NCBI GenBank assembly: GCA_951802425.1
Contig: OX637796.1
Coordinates: 2,728,001-2,792,000, forward strand
Source of the DNA: Clavaria fumosa
Lineage: Eukaryota; Basidiomycota; Agaricomycetes; Agaricales; Clavariaceae
DNA length: 64,000 nucleotides
Reading direction: 5' to 3'
Shown: in pieces, positions 43,780 through 56,249 of the stretch
Numbering within the stretch: the stretch's first letter is position 1
Layout: every line of letters begins with the position of its first letter
Made by a program: the position numbers and the translations under genes
The notes under the pieces: generated by a model
What the model was told of the DNA's origin: nothing
The model's database searches: none
The model's input: the letters and a program-made list of their open reading frames with translations, nothing else

Positions 43780-46065
43780 ATGTCTCTTCCATTCATCATT
43801 GCTGCAGACGAGATCAACCGTCTTATCTATTCGTATCTTCAGGACTCTGGTGTGACTCTCCCGCACTCTCACATCCCCTCTGCATGCGCTGATTGCTCGA
43901 CCCATCCAGGCTTCACCCACACGTCGTTCACGTTCCGCGTCGAGGCGCACCTCGACTACGCGCCCAATTTTAACAAGAGTATACCGCGCGGCGAGCTCAT
44001 CGAACTGCTGACCAAGGCCCTGTTCTACAAAGAGACCGAGTCGCACTGGAAGGGCGACACCGTGATCGCGAACTGCAAACGCCCGTTCACCCTCCTCGGC
44101 CACCACGAGTGTTTTTTCGACCCACCGCCATTCCCCAAACCCGTCGCGTCCAAACCATCTCTTCCTAAGAAGTCGCTTCCTCCTCAGGACAAAGCAGCGC
44201 CCAGCACTAGCGCTGCGAACGAGGTCCTGAAGCGCAAGGCCGACATAGCGCCCAACCCAGGAATACCCCCCGAAAAACGTTCAAGACGGGTGTCTGAAGA
44301 AATGATCACAGACGAGGGCCCTTTGGCCTCTGGTGGAAAACCAAGTGCTGGGCAGGCGCAGCCCCGCCATCCTGAACCGCCGCCCCAAATGCCAGCGCGT
44401 GAATCGAAAGTGCAAGGACCTTCGCAACCCTCAGTGAAGCGTGGGGATTCTCCCGAACTATCTGCTGGAACAGTTCCCCGAGCAGATAAGGTCAAGGGGA
44501 AACGCGAGTCTCTCGACACCGATCCCACTGCTATTCGTCAGCTCAAAGCGCATAAGTCGGAGGTAAATTGAGTGTATCTATTTCGTCACTTGGTGTCTCA
44601 ATAAGCGTAGGTTTTTGTCTGTGCCTGGAACCCTGCTTCTCCGGAGAAACTAGCCACAGGGTACAGGTTTCTATCCGACTCGCCGTATGACCCCCAAAGC
44701 TCAATTTTGAGTGCAGGTCTAGAGACGGGAAAGTCTATATATGGGACTTTACGCCACGAGATCCACCCACCCACCCTCAACTGCTCGAAGTTGCTATATC
44801 TTCAGGTGGGAGAGAAGACCTGACGTGCCTGGAATGGAACCCGACCGGTTCCCTGCTAGCGATCGGTTCCTATGCTTCCCTCTTACGAATCGTCAACGTG
44901 AATGGGGGGCTCTATTTCCAGCACCCCCAGCATTTGGTGAATTTGTTCTCTAACCCCCCTAGGGATCTTCTTCCGAGTTGACAGTCCTGACGAACAGGGA
45001 ACTATATTTACGACTCGGTTCTCCAAGTCCGGGCGGTGGCTTCTGACAGCCAGTTTAGACGGCACGGCATGTGTATGGGACGTACGAGCAAAGAAGCTCC
45101 ATATGCAGTACCGGTGTCACGAAGGTATTCGTTTCCAGCAAAAGATCGTTTCGAGCCCGCTGAGCGCCCCCCTCCCCCCGGGCAGAATGCTGTCTCGACG
45201 TAGATTGGATCGACGAGTCGATGTTCGCGAGCTGTGGCGCTGACCATATCATCCAAATCATGCGTCTGAACGAGGAGAAGCCCATCCGCACCCTAATGTG
45301 AGTCCATATCCTGCCCCATCTGAACGCGTCGTGGTTTCACCGCCTGTCCTCCTCTAGCGGCCACAAGCACGAAATAAACCAGATACGGTGCAACCCAGCT
45401 CGAACGCGGCTGGCCTCGTGCTCTGACGATCAAACAGCCCGCGTATGGCGGATCGCCCAAGAGGCCCCCGCCGCAGCCACGGCGGCGACGTCGAAGAGCG
45501 TCGTGGTGCTCAGAGGCCACACCATGTCGATCAACACGGTCAGCTGGGGCCCGCCAGACGATGACGGTAACGAGATTCTAGGAACGTAAGCACCAGACCA
45601 CGTTCGTCCGCCTAAATGCATTCACCCTCTTCTTCTCCCGCCCTAGATGTTCGTTTGATGGCTCCTCGCGACTGTGGAACCCGGTGTCAGGGGAGTGTCT
45701 GAAGGTGTTCAGCGATGGGACGAAGGCGCTGTACGTCTCGGCCTTCAGCCCCAGAGGAGAGTGGTTCGTGACTGGAAGCGGGGACGGATGGCTGCACATA
45801 TATGACGTCAAGGTCACTCTTCCCCAGTTCTCTCCTCTTGTCCCCGTTTCCCCCCACCACTGACGGGTCCCGACTGTGTATGCAGGCGCGGCGGAAGCGG
45901 TGGTCATGGTTCTGCGACCGGGAGAAAGCCTCCATATTCGAGGTGACGTGGCAACAGCACCCGGGCTTGGACCGGCTCGCGCTCGCGCTCGAATGCGGCG
46001 ATGTGGTGGTCGTGGATGTCGGGCGGGTGGCAGCTCTGCAGACGAAGGCGCTTCCTCCGATCTAG
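43780..46065 (+). CDS. TBL1/Sif2-like WD40 corepressor subunit with LisH domain
   Basis: Proteins of this type are the WD40 subunit of SET3/SMRT-like histone deacetylase corepressor complexes in the nucleus. A LisH motif begins at residue 7 (AADEINRLIYSYLQDSGVTL). It is followed by an F-box-like region and a long disordered linker with basic NLS-like LKRKAD and PPEKRSRR. The WD40 propeller starts with LKAHKSEVFVCAWNPASPEK and continues LTCLEWNPTGSLLAIGSY, TTRFSKSGRWLLTASLDGTA, CCLDVDWIDESMFASCGADH, GHKHEINQIRCNPARTRLAS, GHTMSINTVSW and FSPRGEWFVTGSGDGWLHIY. It ends ALQTKALPPI. Several introns lie between blades. All exons are in frame. Confidence 0.9.
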
Positions 46066-46109
46066 TGAGTTGCTAGGGAACGGACTTGTCGGGGTTGTCA
46101 CGGTGGAGC

Positions 46110-46180
46110 GAATGCAGTCGCATGACGAACGGACGAACGGATGAATGGATGAACGAACGAACGGACGAACGAGCCAGCGG
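46110..46180. repeat. Imperfect GAAC/GGAT tetranucleotide tandem repeat
   Basis: The stretch runs GACGAACGGACGAACGGATG and continues with GAAT/GAAC units to about 46180. It lies just downstream of the TBL1-like gene, probably in its 3' flank. Confidence 0.85.
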
Positions 46181-46968
46181 ACTAGAGAACTCCCGACGAG
46201 GTTGCGGGTGATGTGTTGGAGTCTTAGGCGCCACGCCAATCGCCTTCCCACGTCCCTACCGCAAGAGGGGAGGAGTTAGCCGGGCGGAAGAACGTAATGG
46301 CGGGAACATGACACGGATACGCGTGGTAATTGCGTGTGTCCTTGCGGCACGACATGCCCAGCCAGCCGCATGGGTCAGACTTGCAAGTTGGCGGATGCAA
46401 GGAACGGACACCGCGAGTTTCCATCCCGATGGGAAAGGAGAATCAAATAGTGGTTTCTCACACAACCCCCGTACGGACGTATTCGCCACCGCACCTCTTG
46501 TTCCAGAAATCTATGTGATAGATTTTTGCAGGGACCATACAAGCCGATCACATTGTGGGGTGATGTATGGAGCCATGAAGTGGTTACATATTACGAACCG
46601 CGGACATGAGGAGACCATGGCATTCCGGACCGAAGCTTTGGAGTATACTGCGTATATGATGCATCACCGAAAACGAGAACGCATATCGGACATAACGTGG
46701 GATGTGCAAAGGATGTGCAAAGGTGGGAATCTAAAGCCGAACGGTATTGTTGTTCCAAGTTGTCTCGTGTGTTTAATCGTTTAGTCATAGAGTGAGAAGA
46801 GGTCAACCTCCGTCGAACACGGCGCAAATACTCTGAAGAGACATTGTCCGCTAGTGCTGCAACAAAACAAAAATATAATGAGATTGAATATCTGAGGACT
46901 TTGGCGGGGAAAAAAAAACCTGATAAATGAGGCTCCACGTGATGTATATATAGATAGAAGCAAGGCCG
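46181..46968. other. Intergenic region
   Basis: A 158-codon open frame (46308-46784 plus) runs through here but lacks motifs, splice signals and compositional support. The minus-strand frames are no better. I consider the region non-coding. Confidence 0.5.
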
Positions 46969-47250
46969 TCAAGCGGCGGTAGTGGTGGTGGTGGTAGTGG
47001 TAGTGGGATCGTCGGTCTCCTTGCCGCCTGCATGTTTCTCTGCATGGGCAGCAGCTTTGGCCATTCCATCCGTATTCGCCTTCTGGAGGAAGTCCAACCA
47101 TAGACGAAGGGTATAATCGTAGAGAGACCGGGAATAATCCGCGATCAATTTATCATACGAGGGGTTATTGTGGAGTTGTTGAGTGGTGGAGGGGGACTCG
47201 CCGCCGCAATCTGGGACGTGATTAGTATTGACTACGGCGGCTGAGACCAT
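46969..47250 (-). CDS. Small hypothetical protein with poly-Thr tail
   Basis: A single-exon frame of 93 codons starts MVSAAVVNTNHVPDC and contains a well-ordered amphipathic middle (YDKLIADYSRSLYDYTLRLW then LDFLQKANTDGMAKAAAHAE). It ends in nine consecutive threonines encoded by an ACC/ACT microsatellite at 46977-47007. I do not recognise a family. The mixed hydrophobic and aromatic core argues for a real protein. Confidence 0.5.
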   Translation of the reverse strand: MVSAAVVNTNHVPDCGGESPSTTQQLHNNPSYDKLIADYSRSLYDYTLRLWLDFLQKANTDGMAKAAAHAEKHAGGKETDDPTTTTTTTTTAA

Positions 47251-47908
47251 AGTGGAAGGGGGTAGAAGAAAAAAGAGCGATGTAGAAGAGGATACGTTTG
47301 CGTGTCGTCGTGTGTGGACAGCGTCAACGCTTTGTTACAAGAACGGGGGAGGAGGGGGGGAGGGGGGGAAGTGGAAGTAGTTAGTAAAGAGGAAAGGAAA
47401 GAGAGAAAACGCACGGACTTGATTTGATGATATAATAATGGATAGTAATATATTAGATAATAATCACTAAATAATAAAATAATTTTATTGAGGCACCGAG
47501 TCTAAAATTCGATCATGATGTCATCGATGACAACAACCAGTTAAGACGTCGTTTAAATAGAACGTGTGTTAGACATCATCGAAAAAGGTCGTTATCATCA
47601 TCGTCATCGTCATCGTCGAGCTTTCCTCGAAGCCTTTCGATTGCTATCCATCATCAGGGTTCATTTTGTTATCAATGCAATGCGCTCCAATGCGAGGCGG
47701 GGTCTGGGCCTTTGAGACCTGTGGAGTGGGTAAAAAAAAAGGTAATTATATAGCAACCCTCGATTTGTTATTCGTGTCCGGAAAGTGGGTCATATCGCGT
47801 TCTACAAGATGATAACGGCATAGCAAACAAGCCAACATAGCGTATAGAGAAAAGTCTCATACTAGAAAAAAAGGTCTTCAAAGTAAAAAACGGTACAGTA
47901 AACGGTAA
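47251..47908. other. AT-rich intergenic region
   Basis: The region includes the upstream part of the small gene (with a G-rich tract at 47345-47370), an AT-rich stretch at 47425-47500 and a short CATCGT repeat at 47594-47620. No coding exon is seen. Confidence 0.55.
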
Positions 47909-50900
47909 CTATGAAAATCGTCGATGACGTAATGAACCAGATTGCCGTCGAAAAGACGCCGAACGTCTTGGAAGCGCGTCGTCGGTCGTGCGCACATCCA
48001 GCGTCACCTGCAACCCATGGTATTTCTGCAGGTCGTACGCCTCCGACCGCGCAACGCCTGCTGTATCGTTGGGTAGCCAGATGATGGGCGGAGGCGCAAT
48101 GAGCTCGGGCGCATACAGGATACCGGCCATCTCTTCGGCGTGATCGGTGAAATGGAGCGGAGGAAGGTGGGGCGGCGCATCAGGATGGGTCCGAGCTGCC
48201 CGTTCCGTCGCTATCAGATCATCCAAAGTCTCGGTCTCTGCGTGATACGAGATCAGTATTATTGGCCAAAAAATGTTTTGATGATGGACTTACGCAGTGG
48301 TACTGGTCCACGACTCGGCGAATGGGAGGGCATCACTGCAAGGGTTACAGACATCATTTCCAGAACCGATGCCATCGACCCCCGTCTTCGCTGTCCCCGA
48401 GCAAGTGTACTAATGCTGGCGCTGTCGTCCGCTTGATGAGCCCCCCGCGTCCGCGCTGCTTCCGCGAAGGCATCTAGCGAATTCCGTGTGATGGCACTCA
48501 GAGAACGGCGCCCCGGAAGCTTCGTCTTCTGATGCGTGTATACCTCCACAAACACGATAACAAACAATCCAGAACCGATTAAGACTCCACCTTCTGGCCA
48601 GAGATGTCTGCTTAACAAGATAAGCCCAAGGAGCATCGGCTGTAGTGACAGCAGCGTGGCAAAACGACGTAATAGCCATATCTGGGCCAGCCCCCCTGTC
48701 TGCGAATGAGTGCGGCCGAAAACATAGCCGACAAGGTATCGATGGGCTACGATGAAAAAAGAGCAACGTTTACTCCATTTATCGCTAAATAATAATAATA
48801 AAACGTAATTCTTACCAACAAGAGTGAGAAACAGCAATACAACAACCGCGGGCCCAATGAGCGGAAAGATTAGGGAAAACGTAGACGCAAAAATGATGGC
48901 CAAGATACAGGCCCCTATAGCATATGATGGATCGTACGTCCGTGGGTACGACGCTGGAGAACCAACGTAAGCATGTTGCGAGCGCCACCTGATACAGGGC
49001 TGTCTACGCACCACGGAACCGTTGTCTGGGCGTCGTTGCACGCCGGAGCGACCACGTAACGCGCCACAGCCTCACAGGCTGGAGCAGCAGCAGCGCGGGG
49101 AAGATGATGGCGACGTTCAACACGAGCGCGAGCGCAACGGCACTCATATAGATGGACCCGTCAGCGACCGACTTGGCGCGTCCGCGGCGCGCCTCAAACG
49201 CTTGCAGGGCGAAGATGAGCGCACCAGCCAGCACCAGCCAGAGCACGCACACGCCCGTCAGGACCCAGAACGTCAGCTTCAGAACGGCGAGCTTCCCGAC
49301 GGACACCGAGACATGACCCCGGACACGGGCTGCCCCTGGAAGAGAAGGAAAGGAAGGGCGGTCATATTTTTGGGTCAGTTTTGGAAGGGAAGAACACGGG
49401 ACTCACAATCTATGATGGCAAGCGCAGCCGCAATGAGCACTACTGCTGCCACGGCGGGCACCATACCGACAGCCAAGCCCGACCCCAAATTGTCATGATC
49501 AGCCAGCGGTCTGAAGAACTCGAGATATTGAGCGACTCCGGGCGCACTTGCCACTGCCAATCCTGAAGCAGCAGTCACTGTATAACAATTTTCATCAATC
49601 ACAGGAATGTGCACTCGAGGGAAGGGGATAGGTGCTTACGGCCAGCCGCTAAAAGGAAAATGACGACCGCGACGATGAGCCACAGGACGGTGGTGTCTAG
49701 GGCAGTTCGCTCATGTTGCAGGACATCCCAACGAATGTCCTCCTTGGCTCGCCCTTCGATGATCTGGATACCTGGAATGAACCGAAGGCCCTTTCCCACG
49801 ATCAACCACCCCTTCAACCTGACGCCATCCGCAATCTCGTTGTAGCACTCCTCCTGCACGCGCGTGATCTCCGCATTGATCATCTTCAACTTCGAGCGCC
49901 ACTGGCTGATCTCGGCGTACACCGTCCCGAGGTGCTCGTGGTTCAGCCCAGAGACGGGGCGCACGAACGGCTGCTGCGGCTGCACGCGCAGATGCGGCGG
50001 CGGCGGCAGCGACGGGCGCTCCGACTGCTCGCCGCCCTCGCTGGAGCGGTCCAGCCGCCGCGGGAACGTGTCCCGCCGCTCCCGGTCCGAGGACGCGCCG
50101 TCAGTCGGCCGCGAGCGCAGCCACGCGCTGAAGAAGGAGCTGCGCCCCCCGAGCGGGGAGGACCTCGCAGGCATGTCCTCGGACGCGACATCCTCTGCCG
50201 GCCCGCGTGGGACCTCTACCCACTCGTCCGCCCCGAGGGGTTCTTTCCCCTCGCCCTCGCCTTCGCCTTCGCCTTCGCCCGTGCCGTCGTCCTGGCCCTG
50301 CCACATGCCGTGCTCGTCCACGCCGCCGCCCACACCGTCGTGGTTCGGCCCATACCGTGGCACAGCGTCAGGCCGGGCGGAGCCCGGGGGCGTGCTCGTA
50401 TAGTCGCCGCCATAGCCTTGTGGCGAGTACGGGCTGGCCTCCCTCTCAACCTCGTGGAACCGCGAGCCGACGACGCGGGAGTCAAACGACTCCTGGAGGG
50501 TCTGCCGTCGGCTCGCGTCGGAGAGGTGGCCGCCGTTGACGCCGTGCACCCCGCGCAGCTTGTAGTACATGGACGGCGCGACGAACGACGTGGGTGCCAG
50601 CGAGCTGGCCGCATGCGCGGGGTTGGCAGTGCGCCGCGCGCGGCGTGCCTTCGGCAAGGAGTCAGCAGCGTGTGACGGAGTGGAGACAGATCCGGGGGGA
50701 TGGTCGGGTGGCTGACGTACGCCTCCGAGTGCTCTGGGTCGGCTAATGTAGGGCCTGTTGGACTGAGGGGGCTCTGGAAGTAGGAGATCGGCGATGGACG
50801 GGTCGGGAGTGGATAGCTGAAATGATGATATGTATTTCGTCTCAGCGACCTCTAGATTCTCGAGAATCTCGTCACGTTCATCAATGAGTAACGCCAGTTG

Positions 50901-52334
50901 ATGGGTGTCGCTGCATTTTCAGAGGGAAAAGGCTGAGGTCAACGATGCGTCATGTATTACGGTAGAAGTAAGAACAGGTCGTACCCTATGGAGAATAGAC
51001 ATTGGATGTCCACTTCTGCCTGAGCCTCTTCGTTTAAACTGAGTTCCGTGGCTTCAGTTTGTTGGCGCCGGAACCGGGATTGATTGCGGCGCGCGTTCGT
51101 CTCGAGCGACGAGCTGAGACCCGTTTTGAGGATGAAGTCCTTGAGACGTCGTTCGCCCCACCCTGCGAACCCGGGCGCGCGACGGATGCTCAACCAGCCC
51201 AAGTCTTGATGCTCGCACCGAGTCTCGAGCCAGCGGCGACGGTACGCCACCAGGCGATTGAACTCCTTAAGGACCTTGCGCAGCAAGGCGAAGACACCGA
51301 GCACGATCGTAAACACGGTTAGGATAATGATCCTAACACGTGCGTTCGGGCCGGCGTCCTTCCCGTTGATGAACGATCGCGGCTTGAGGCCGGCGGTAGT
51401 GACGTCCCCCGCGTCGAGGAGGTACAAGAGGCGGAGGAGGCTGAGGTCCTGCAGAGTCGAGAACATGCCGCGAAACGGCGTCGGAGACGATCTAGCCAAA
51501 CAAGGGGTGGAGACTAGGTACAGAGGGAGGACTCCGACCAGCCCCAAGATGGTCCATCCTAGAACCATGAGGAACGCTATCCAAAGGCTACGCTGGCTCA
51601 GCTGCTCATCGCACGGGAAGAGCTCGGCGTCTTTGGCAGGAGATTTGCCCGCGTCGGACACGTCGTGTGGGACGGAGGGCACAAGAGGAACGTGCGGGAA
51701 CAGGAACGCCCACCACGAGGGCTTAAGGGGTTTGGGACGTAGACTGCAGCGCACATCGATAAGGTGGAAGTTGATAGAAATGGTCGCAATCACGCTCACC
51801 TAGGTTGGACGAACCACTCCCGCAACGCGTAAACTTGACGGAAACGTGGACGAAGAATAGCGAACAACAGCTGTCAGGGCAACAAAGATGTCATTTCGTT
51901 CGTCCTGTGGTGAGAAAGCGAACGAGAAGAACACGCACCCATAGCAACAACCCGATAACACTAGGTAACACTGCTGAGGCGATGAGACCTGTGGCCAATG
52001 CGTCTAGTCCGTGGCCGATGCAAACTGGTGGCGCAATGGTGGCGCTCAGGGCTGGTATTGGAGTAGAAGTTGGGGGGGCATGTAAGGGGAGTGTTGAAGG
52101 ACGCGCGCTAGTCATGGGCGACACGCCGACGGGCGGGGGTGTAAAGGACATTAGTGAGGTCGTGAGTGGCGTTGGACCGGTGGCAGGGGGGCTGGAGGCT
52201 GTGAGCGCGGCAGATGAAACAGGGGCAGACGGAGAGCTTGATTGAGGCATTCCGGTCGGAGGGGAGGCGTTATTCGTCATAGATGCCACCGGGCTAGTGG
52301 TGGTAGCACCATTGTCGAGGGTTGAGTATGTCAT
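47909..52334 (-). CDS. CSC1/OSCA-type calcium-permeable osmosensitive channel (DUF221)
   Basis: CSC1/OSCA/TMEM63 proteins are mechanically gated cation channels of the plasma membrane. The ATG at 52334 (MTYSTLDNGATTTSPVASM) opens a Ser/Pro/Thr-rich extracellular segment, then the first helix (SAVLPSVIGLLLWVRVLLV). Exons then give IAFLMVLGWTILGLVGVLPL and RIIILTVFTIVLGVFALLR. The cytosolic domain follows, with a long Gly/Glu-rich insert (GTGEGEGEGEGEGKEP) and the conserved EISQWRSKLKMINAEITRVQ. The channel core includes TVLWLIVAVVIFLLAAG, GMVPAVAAVVLIAAALAI, FWVLTGVCVLWLVLAGALIF, SYAIGACILAIIFASTFSLI and LIGSGLFVIVFVEVYTHQKT. A disordered tail ends SGSLRHRRFS. The first helices and the 7TM core are in the expected family order. 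Intron borders were inferred. Confidence 0.82.
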
Positions 52335-52965
52335 GACAGGGTATCGGTCGTTACCGTCGTCTTCGGAGACAGGGTCGGTGCGATGAGCGCAAGCGGACCC
52401 GCTCGTCGACGGACTCCAAGTGTACTGCGTTGTGGAGTTGATGTGAAGCTTCAGGTGAGGAATTTGCGAACGCGCCGGAAACGTGGGGGTATTTCCAAAT
52501 ATGGAAAGCGATATCACCGTTGGTCTCCAAGGAGGGCTAAAGATATAGCGGTCAGAAAATTAAAAAGCGACGCGTTCCAGACGTGCTAGTCGGGGTGCAA
52601 GTGGTAAAGAGGAGAGGAAATGTGCGCAGTTTGTATTGTAATGGACGGATGATTGGATCCGGAGCTTTGCATTGTGCTTTCAATTGCGGTATCCAAGGTG
52701 CCATCATGTGACCGTACAGAAAGTGGCAACGACGACGGCGGCGACTTGCTGTCCTGTATCTCTTACAGTTGAGCGCTTCAAGGAAAATACAAGGAGTTCG
52801 GAGATGGGCGCTCATGCACATGACGCATTTCGTTGTTAACAGCGAAAAGCAAAATATACATATATTAAATTGTATGTTGACGAAGTTCCCAAACTGCGAT
52901 TTTCATAAGCAATGGCGTTAGACTCGGTTCACGACTCACCTACTTAAAAAAAAAATCCAGCACAT

Positions 52966-53214
52966 TTATTGCGCTGGCTGTACAAAAGCAGTCCTTTCCA
53001 CGAATTTCCCTTGTGACACTGAATACACCATAGTGCAGGGTCTGGACCATGGCGCCATTTCTCCCTGGACCACAGGCGAAGAAGGTGGCTTCCTGCAGAA
53101 CAGCCGTGCAAAACTCTTGGTTATGCTTTTCCCTTTCACAGGGACCGCTTTCTCCGCTAACATCGCAGTACTAGCGCTGTCTTCCGCGCTCGGCTTGCTG
53201 AAATTGCAACCCAT
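52966..53214 (-). CDS. Small protein with N-terminal MGC lipidation signal
   Basis: The 82-codon single-exon frame begins MGCNFSKPSAEDSAS. Glycine at 2, cysteine at 3 and serine at 6 make a strong N-myristoylation plus palmitoylation signal. The rest is short and basic (KGKSITKSFARLFCRKPPSS) and ends VERTAFVQPAQ. It is a plausible peripheral membrane protein of unknown role. No family is recognised, and a chance frame cannot be excluded. Confidence 0.5.
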   Translation of the reverse strand: MGCNFSKPSAEDSASTAMLAEKAVPVKGKSITKSFARLFCRKPPSSPVVQGEMAPWSRPCTMVYSVSQGKFVERTAFVQPAQ

Positions 53215-53823
53215 GGAAGTGGACCGGTCCTGTCCGGGGACGCTGTGTTGAGTTGGCTGACCTGACCGCGGTCAAGGAACGGATGTACACACGAGTGGAG
53301 AATAACAGCGATGGAATGACTCGGATGAATAGAATGGTGTGGGAAACGTTGCAGGTCTTCCGAATGCGCAAGTGGGCGTTGGCTCCAAGGATAGAAGAAC
53401 AGCGTGAGGATGGAAACGTATGTCGAGAGAGGTAAAAGGTTGATATGATATATATGCCAGCAGTTCAGGTTGTCATGCACCCGACACATCATGATGTTTA
53501 TGATAGATGCACCACGTCCTTGGAAGCCTGAACAGGCAAACAGGGTCGAGACACCCGGCACCCGATGAGGTGCGCATCGCTCATTGCGTTGCTTGTTGCG
53601 TTGTTTGGGGTCATCGGGCGGGCGGCCCGAGTCGCAACCTTGGGTAGAAGATACGGACGGTCATGAGGGCTTTTCAACTATGTCCAAAGGGAGAATTGCT
53701 TATATAATCTATCCGCCGCTCTTTTACCGGTGGTCGTGTAGCTCACTACTTAACGGGCAATGGCAGAAACGTTACGGTAAACGGTATTGCCACCTACTTC
53801 CTCTGCGCGCTAGCAGAGGGAAG
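53215..53823. other. Intergenic region between the MGC protein and CutC
   Basis: Holds the promoter of the MGC-protein gene and the 3' flank of cutC. No supported exon, repeat or RNA gene is seen. Confidence 0.55.
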
Positions 53824-55259
53824 TCACGTATGGTCAATCTCCTGTGCCAAGGGCACCTTGTCACTGAGCTCTCGTACTTTCCTGACAGACTCCTCCATGG
53901 TGCGCCATACCCCCCACTCCCCTTGTCCAGCGATTCCCATGCCCATGCCAACAGGTCTATGGACCATGGCCCCCTCGGTCCACTTTCCTCCGCTCAGATG
54001 AATCTCACGCAGCCCAAGAGGCAAGAGCGTTCTGAGCACCACACTCACGGTCATTGCGCTGATCCCAGACCCGGCGAGGATGGACAAATCTGCGCCTTCT
54101 TGTCCAATTCTTCCATCTCGGATACTGCGGCATAAATCCGCCAGAACATCCAGCGAAGCGTGCGCGTACTTGCCTCTTCCGCTGTTCCCGTGAGCGTATG
54201 TGGTTAAATGGTATGGTGCGAGCAAAATGTAGTTCAATGCCAGTTCTAATGTGAGCACTGCAAGAGTACGTGAATGAAGAGCGAACCTCGTCAGAATTCT
54301 AGTGATGCCAGGGATTGACGCTACGTCCTGGAGAGCTAAAGGGGAATAAGGCTCAACATGTGAAAGAAAGAAAGATGTCACAGGGACCTTGATGGTGCGT
54401 CCCAGACGTGAGATCGAACGCCCTATGAAAACAGACTTTCCGGGTGTCATTGGATAGTTCCAAGTGTGAGATGGCAAGCAGGAGAGAAGCTGGTCATGCC
54501 AAGCGGGGTTCATGCCAAGCGGGGTTCATCCCACAGACCTTGGAGAGGCATTGATTCCTCGACAAGCCTATTCAGGAGAAGGAGAAAGTAGTGAGAGGAC
54601 ATGGGGAAAATTGAGATGGAGGATCAGGGTCACACAGTTGAGTCTGCTCAATGTTAACGCTCCCATCGCAGCGGAGCACCCCGAGGACGACGCCCGCCAC
54701 ACCCACGCGCTTGAATATACGAATGTCCTCCAGCATGACGTCAACCTCGGCCTTCGTGTACAGAAAGTCGCCCGTACGGGGCCGAACCATCACCTAGGCC
54801 GCGGGTGATGTCGAGCACGGAGATAAAGTGACGGTCGAAGGGAAACAACGTGGACGATTTCACAGTGATCAAAAGGGACGCAAGGAAGGCATGCAAACCA
54901 TGATGGGGGTGCCAGGGACGGCCGATTGAATCATTTTCACTAACCCCAGGCTCGGAGTGGTACCGCCGGCCAGCCCAAGATGGCCACACACTTCCAGTCG
55001 ATCAGCACCTCCCTTGACCGCGCTGCAGAGGCAAGAAGAGCGTAAGTCGCCAATAGCGTGATCCGCAAGGGCGTGTAAGAATCATGCAAGTTGAAAGCAC
55101 AAACGCGAGAGCTGATTCGACGGAGTCGACGCAGACTTCTATTAGCAGTTTTGGATCGCGTCCCATCTGCTGCGCGCACATTGGGTTTTTGGTCACGAGC
55201 GAAGCAAGTTTGCTGTCAATCGACCGACGTTGACAGACAGTAGCGTCTAACGCCGCCAT
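53824..55259 (-). CDS. CUTC: CutC-family copper homeostasis protein
   Basis: CutC proteins are TIM-barrel cytosolic proteins linked to copper handling. The ATG at 55259 gives MAALDATVCQRRSIDS, then KLLIEVCVDSVESAL. Exon 2 reads GGADRLEVCGHLGLAGGTTP and SLGLVKMIQSAVPGTPIM. Exon 3 reads MVRPRTGDFLYTKAEVDVML and VAGVVLGVLRCDGSVNIEQT. A short exon gives VCFHRAFDLTSG, and another gives ALQDVASIPGITRILTS. The last exon contains LSILAGSGISAMTVSVVL. These are the family motifs RPRxGDFxY, FHRAFD, GxxRxLTSG and GSGI in order. At least five introns are present, one containing a 16-bp tandem duplication. Confidence 0.88.
54495..54526. repeat. Perfect 16-bp tandem duplication inside a cutC intron
   Basis: CATGCCAAGCGGGGTT occurs twice in succession (54495-54510 and 54511-54526). 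It falls in the intron before the VCFHRAFD exon, so coding is unaffected. Confidence 0.9.
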
Positions 55260-56249
55260 GGCACTTACTGTATGCTCGACAAAGACGACGTTAAAGAGAG
55301 GTCATTCAGCAAGCGTCCCAGGGCACTTGGTGTTATTTCGAGAATTGTCTACGGTACTCGGAGACCCTGCCAGGCTCCGGCCTATATGATCCCTTGTAGG
55401 TCCTGTATCCCCGAAATTTAGACGTTGCCTTACGGTATCCTTTTTCTGCTTCCAATGTGACCTCAAGAGGCACAATTCTCTATAACTCCAAATGAAGACT
55501 TCCTTTCACTGCCAGCTTGGAGCAACGGATCATGCATCGATCATGTGTAGTGAGATTGCTTGTGTCTTGAGTTTTTTGTTCGTAACGCAGCCGAGGGCTG
55601 CAGAGCACTCGACGGTCTTTTTTGTCTAATATAGGCTATTGTGGGACTGCCCATCATCCCCTTGCAAATTGCGAGGCGCCGACACCTCACAAAAGCGATA
55701 TGTGCTGCTTCATATGAGTTTGCTTGTTCCAGATCTCCATTTGTCCTGCCTGACCTTATCGTTTTCTACGCAGGTCCAGATCTACATGAGACGCAAATTC
55801 GAGCACGTGGTTGCGCAACCTGGCATTAGATCACGTGTCCGATTTTTCTGTGACTGCCGGCATCTCGGCGACGCGACCAACATCGACCTTTGAAACTGTC
55901 CTCACGCGCCTCACGTCTTCTAAAACGCGTTGGAGCTTAATATGTGCTAGCTTAGCCGGGCTTCAAGCGCAGCGATGCCTCGCGGCGATCACTCAATCGG
56001 GAATGGACGCATCCCCTTGGTAGTTGGACGCAATTCTCGCTTACGCTCTTTGCCTTTATGGGTACCTGGAAAGTCTTAGGCTTGGAATAGGGAAAATGGG
56101 CATATCGCCTCAAGAGAGATCGAACGATCGATTCTACAGGTCTCTATATTAGGTTCCTGGCCGTAGCCTGCTGCTATTTATTCTCCCCCATCCGTCCCCC
56201 GACGACCATCTCGCCACCTTGACCCTCAACCCCTATTTCTACGTCCTTT
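55260..56249. other. Intergenic region upstream of cutC and the desaturase
   Basis: About 990 bp between two divergent genes. Overlapping open frames at 55639-55893 have no motif or splice support. A CT-rich leader precedes the desaturase ATG (56180-56249). No RNA gene or repeat is seen. Confidence 0.55.

Noticed and set aside
46308..46784. 158-codon plus-strand open frame as a gene
   Set aside because: No motif, signal, splice logic or ordered composition; it overlaps open frames on the other strand and lies in the flank of a tetranucleotide repeat.
52335..52517. Extended CSC1 N-terminus from 52517
   Set aside because: The upstream frame would begin with a GTG codon; the first in-frame ATG is at 52334.
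52552..52821. Minus-strand frame upstream of the CSC1 gene as a gene
   Set aside because: Arg/Cys-rich composition without a motif; it probably lies in promoter sequence.
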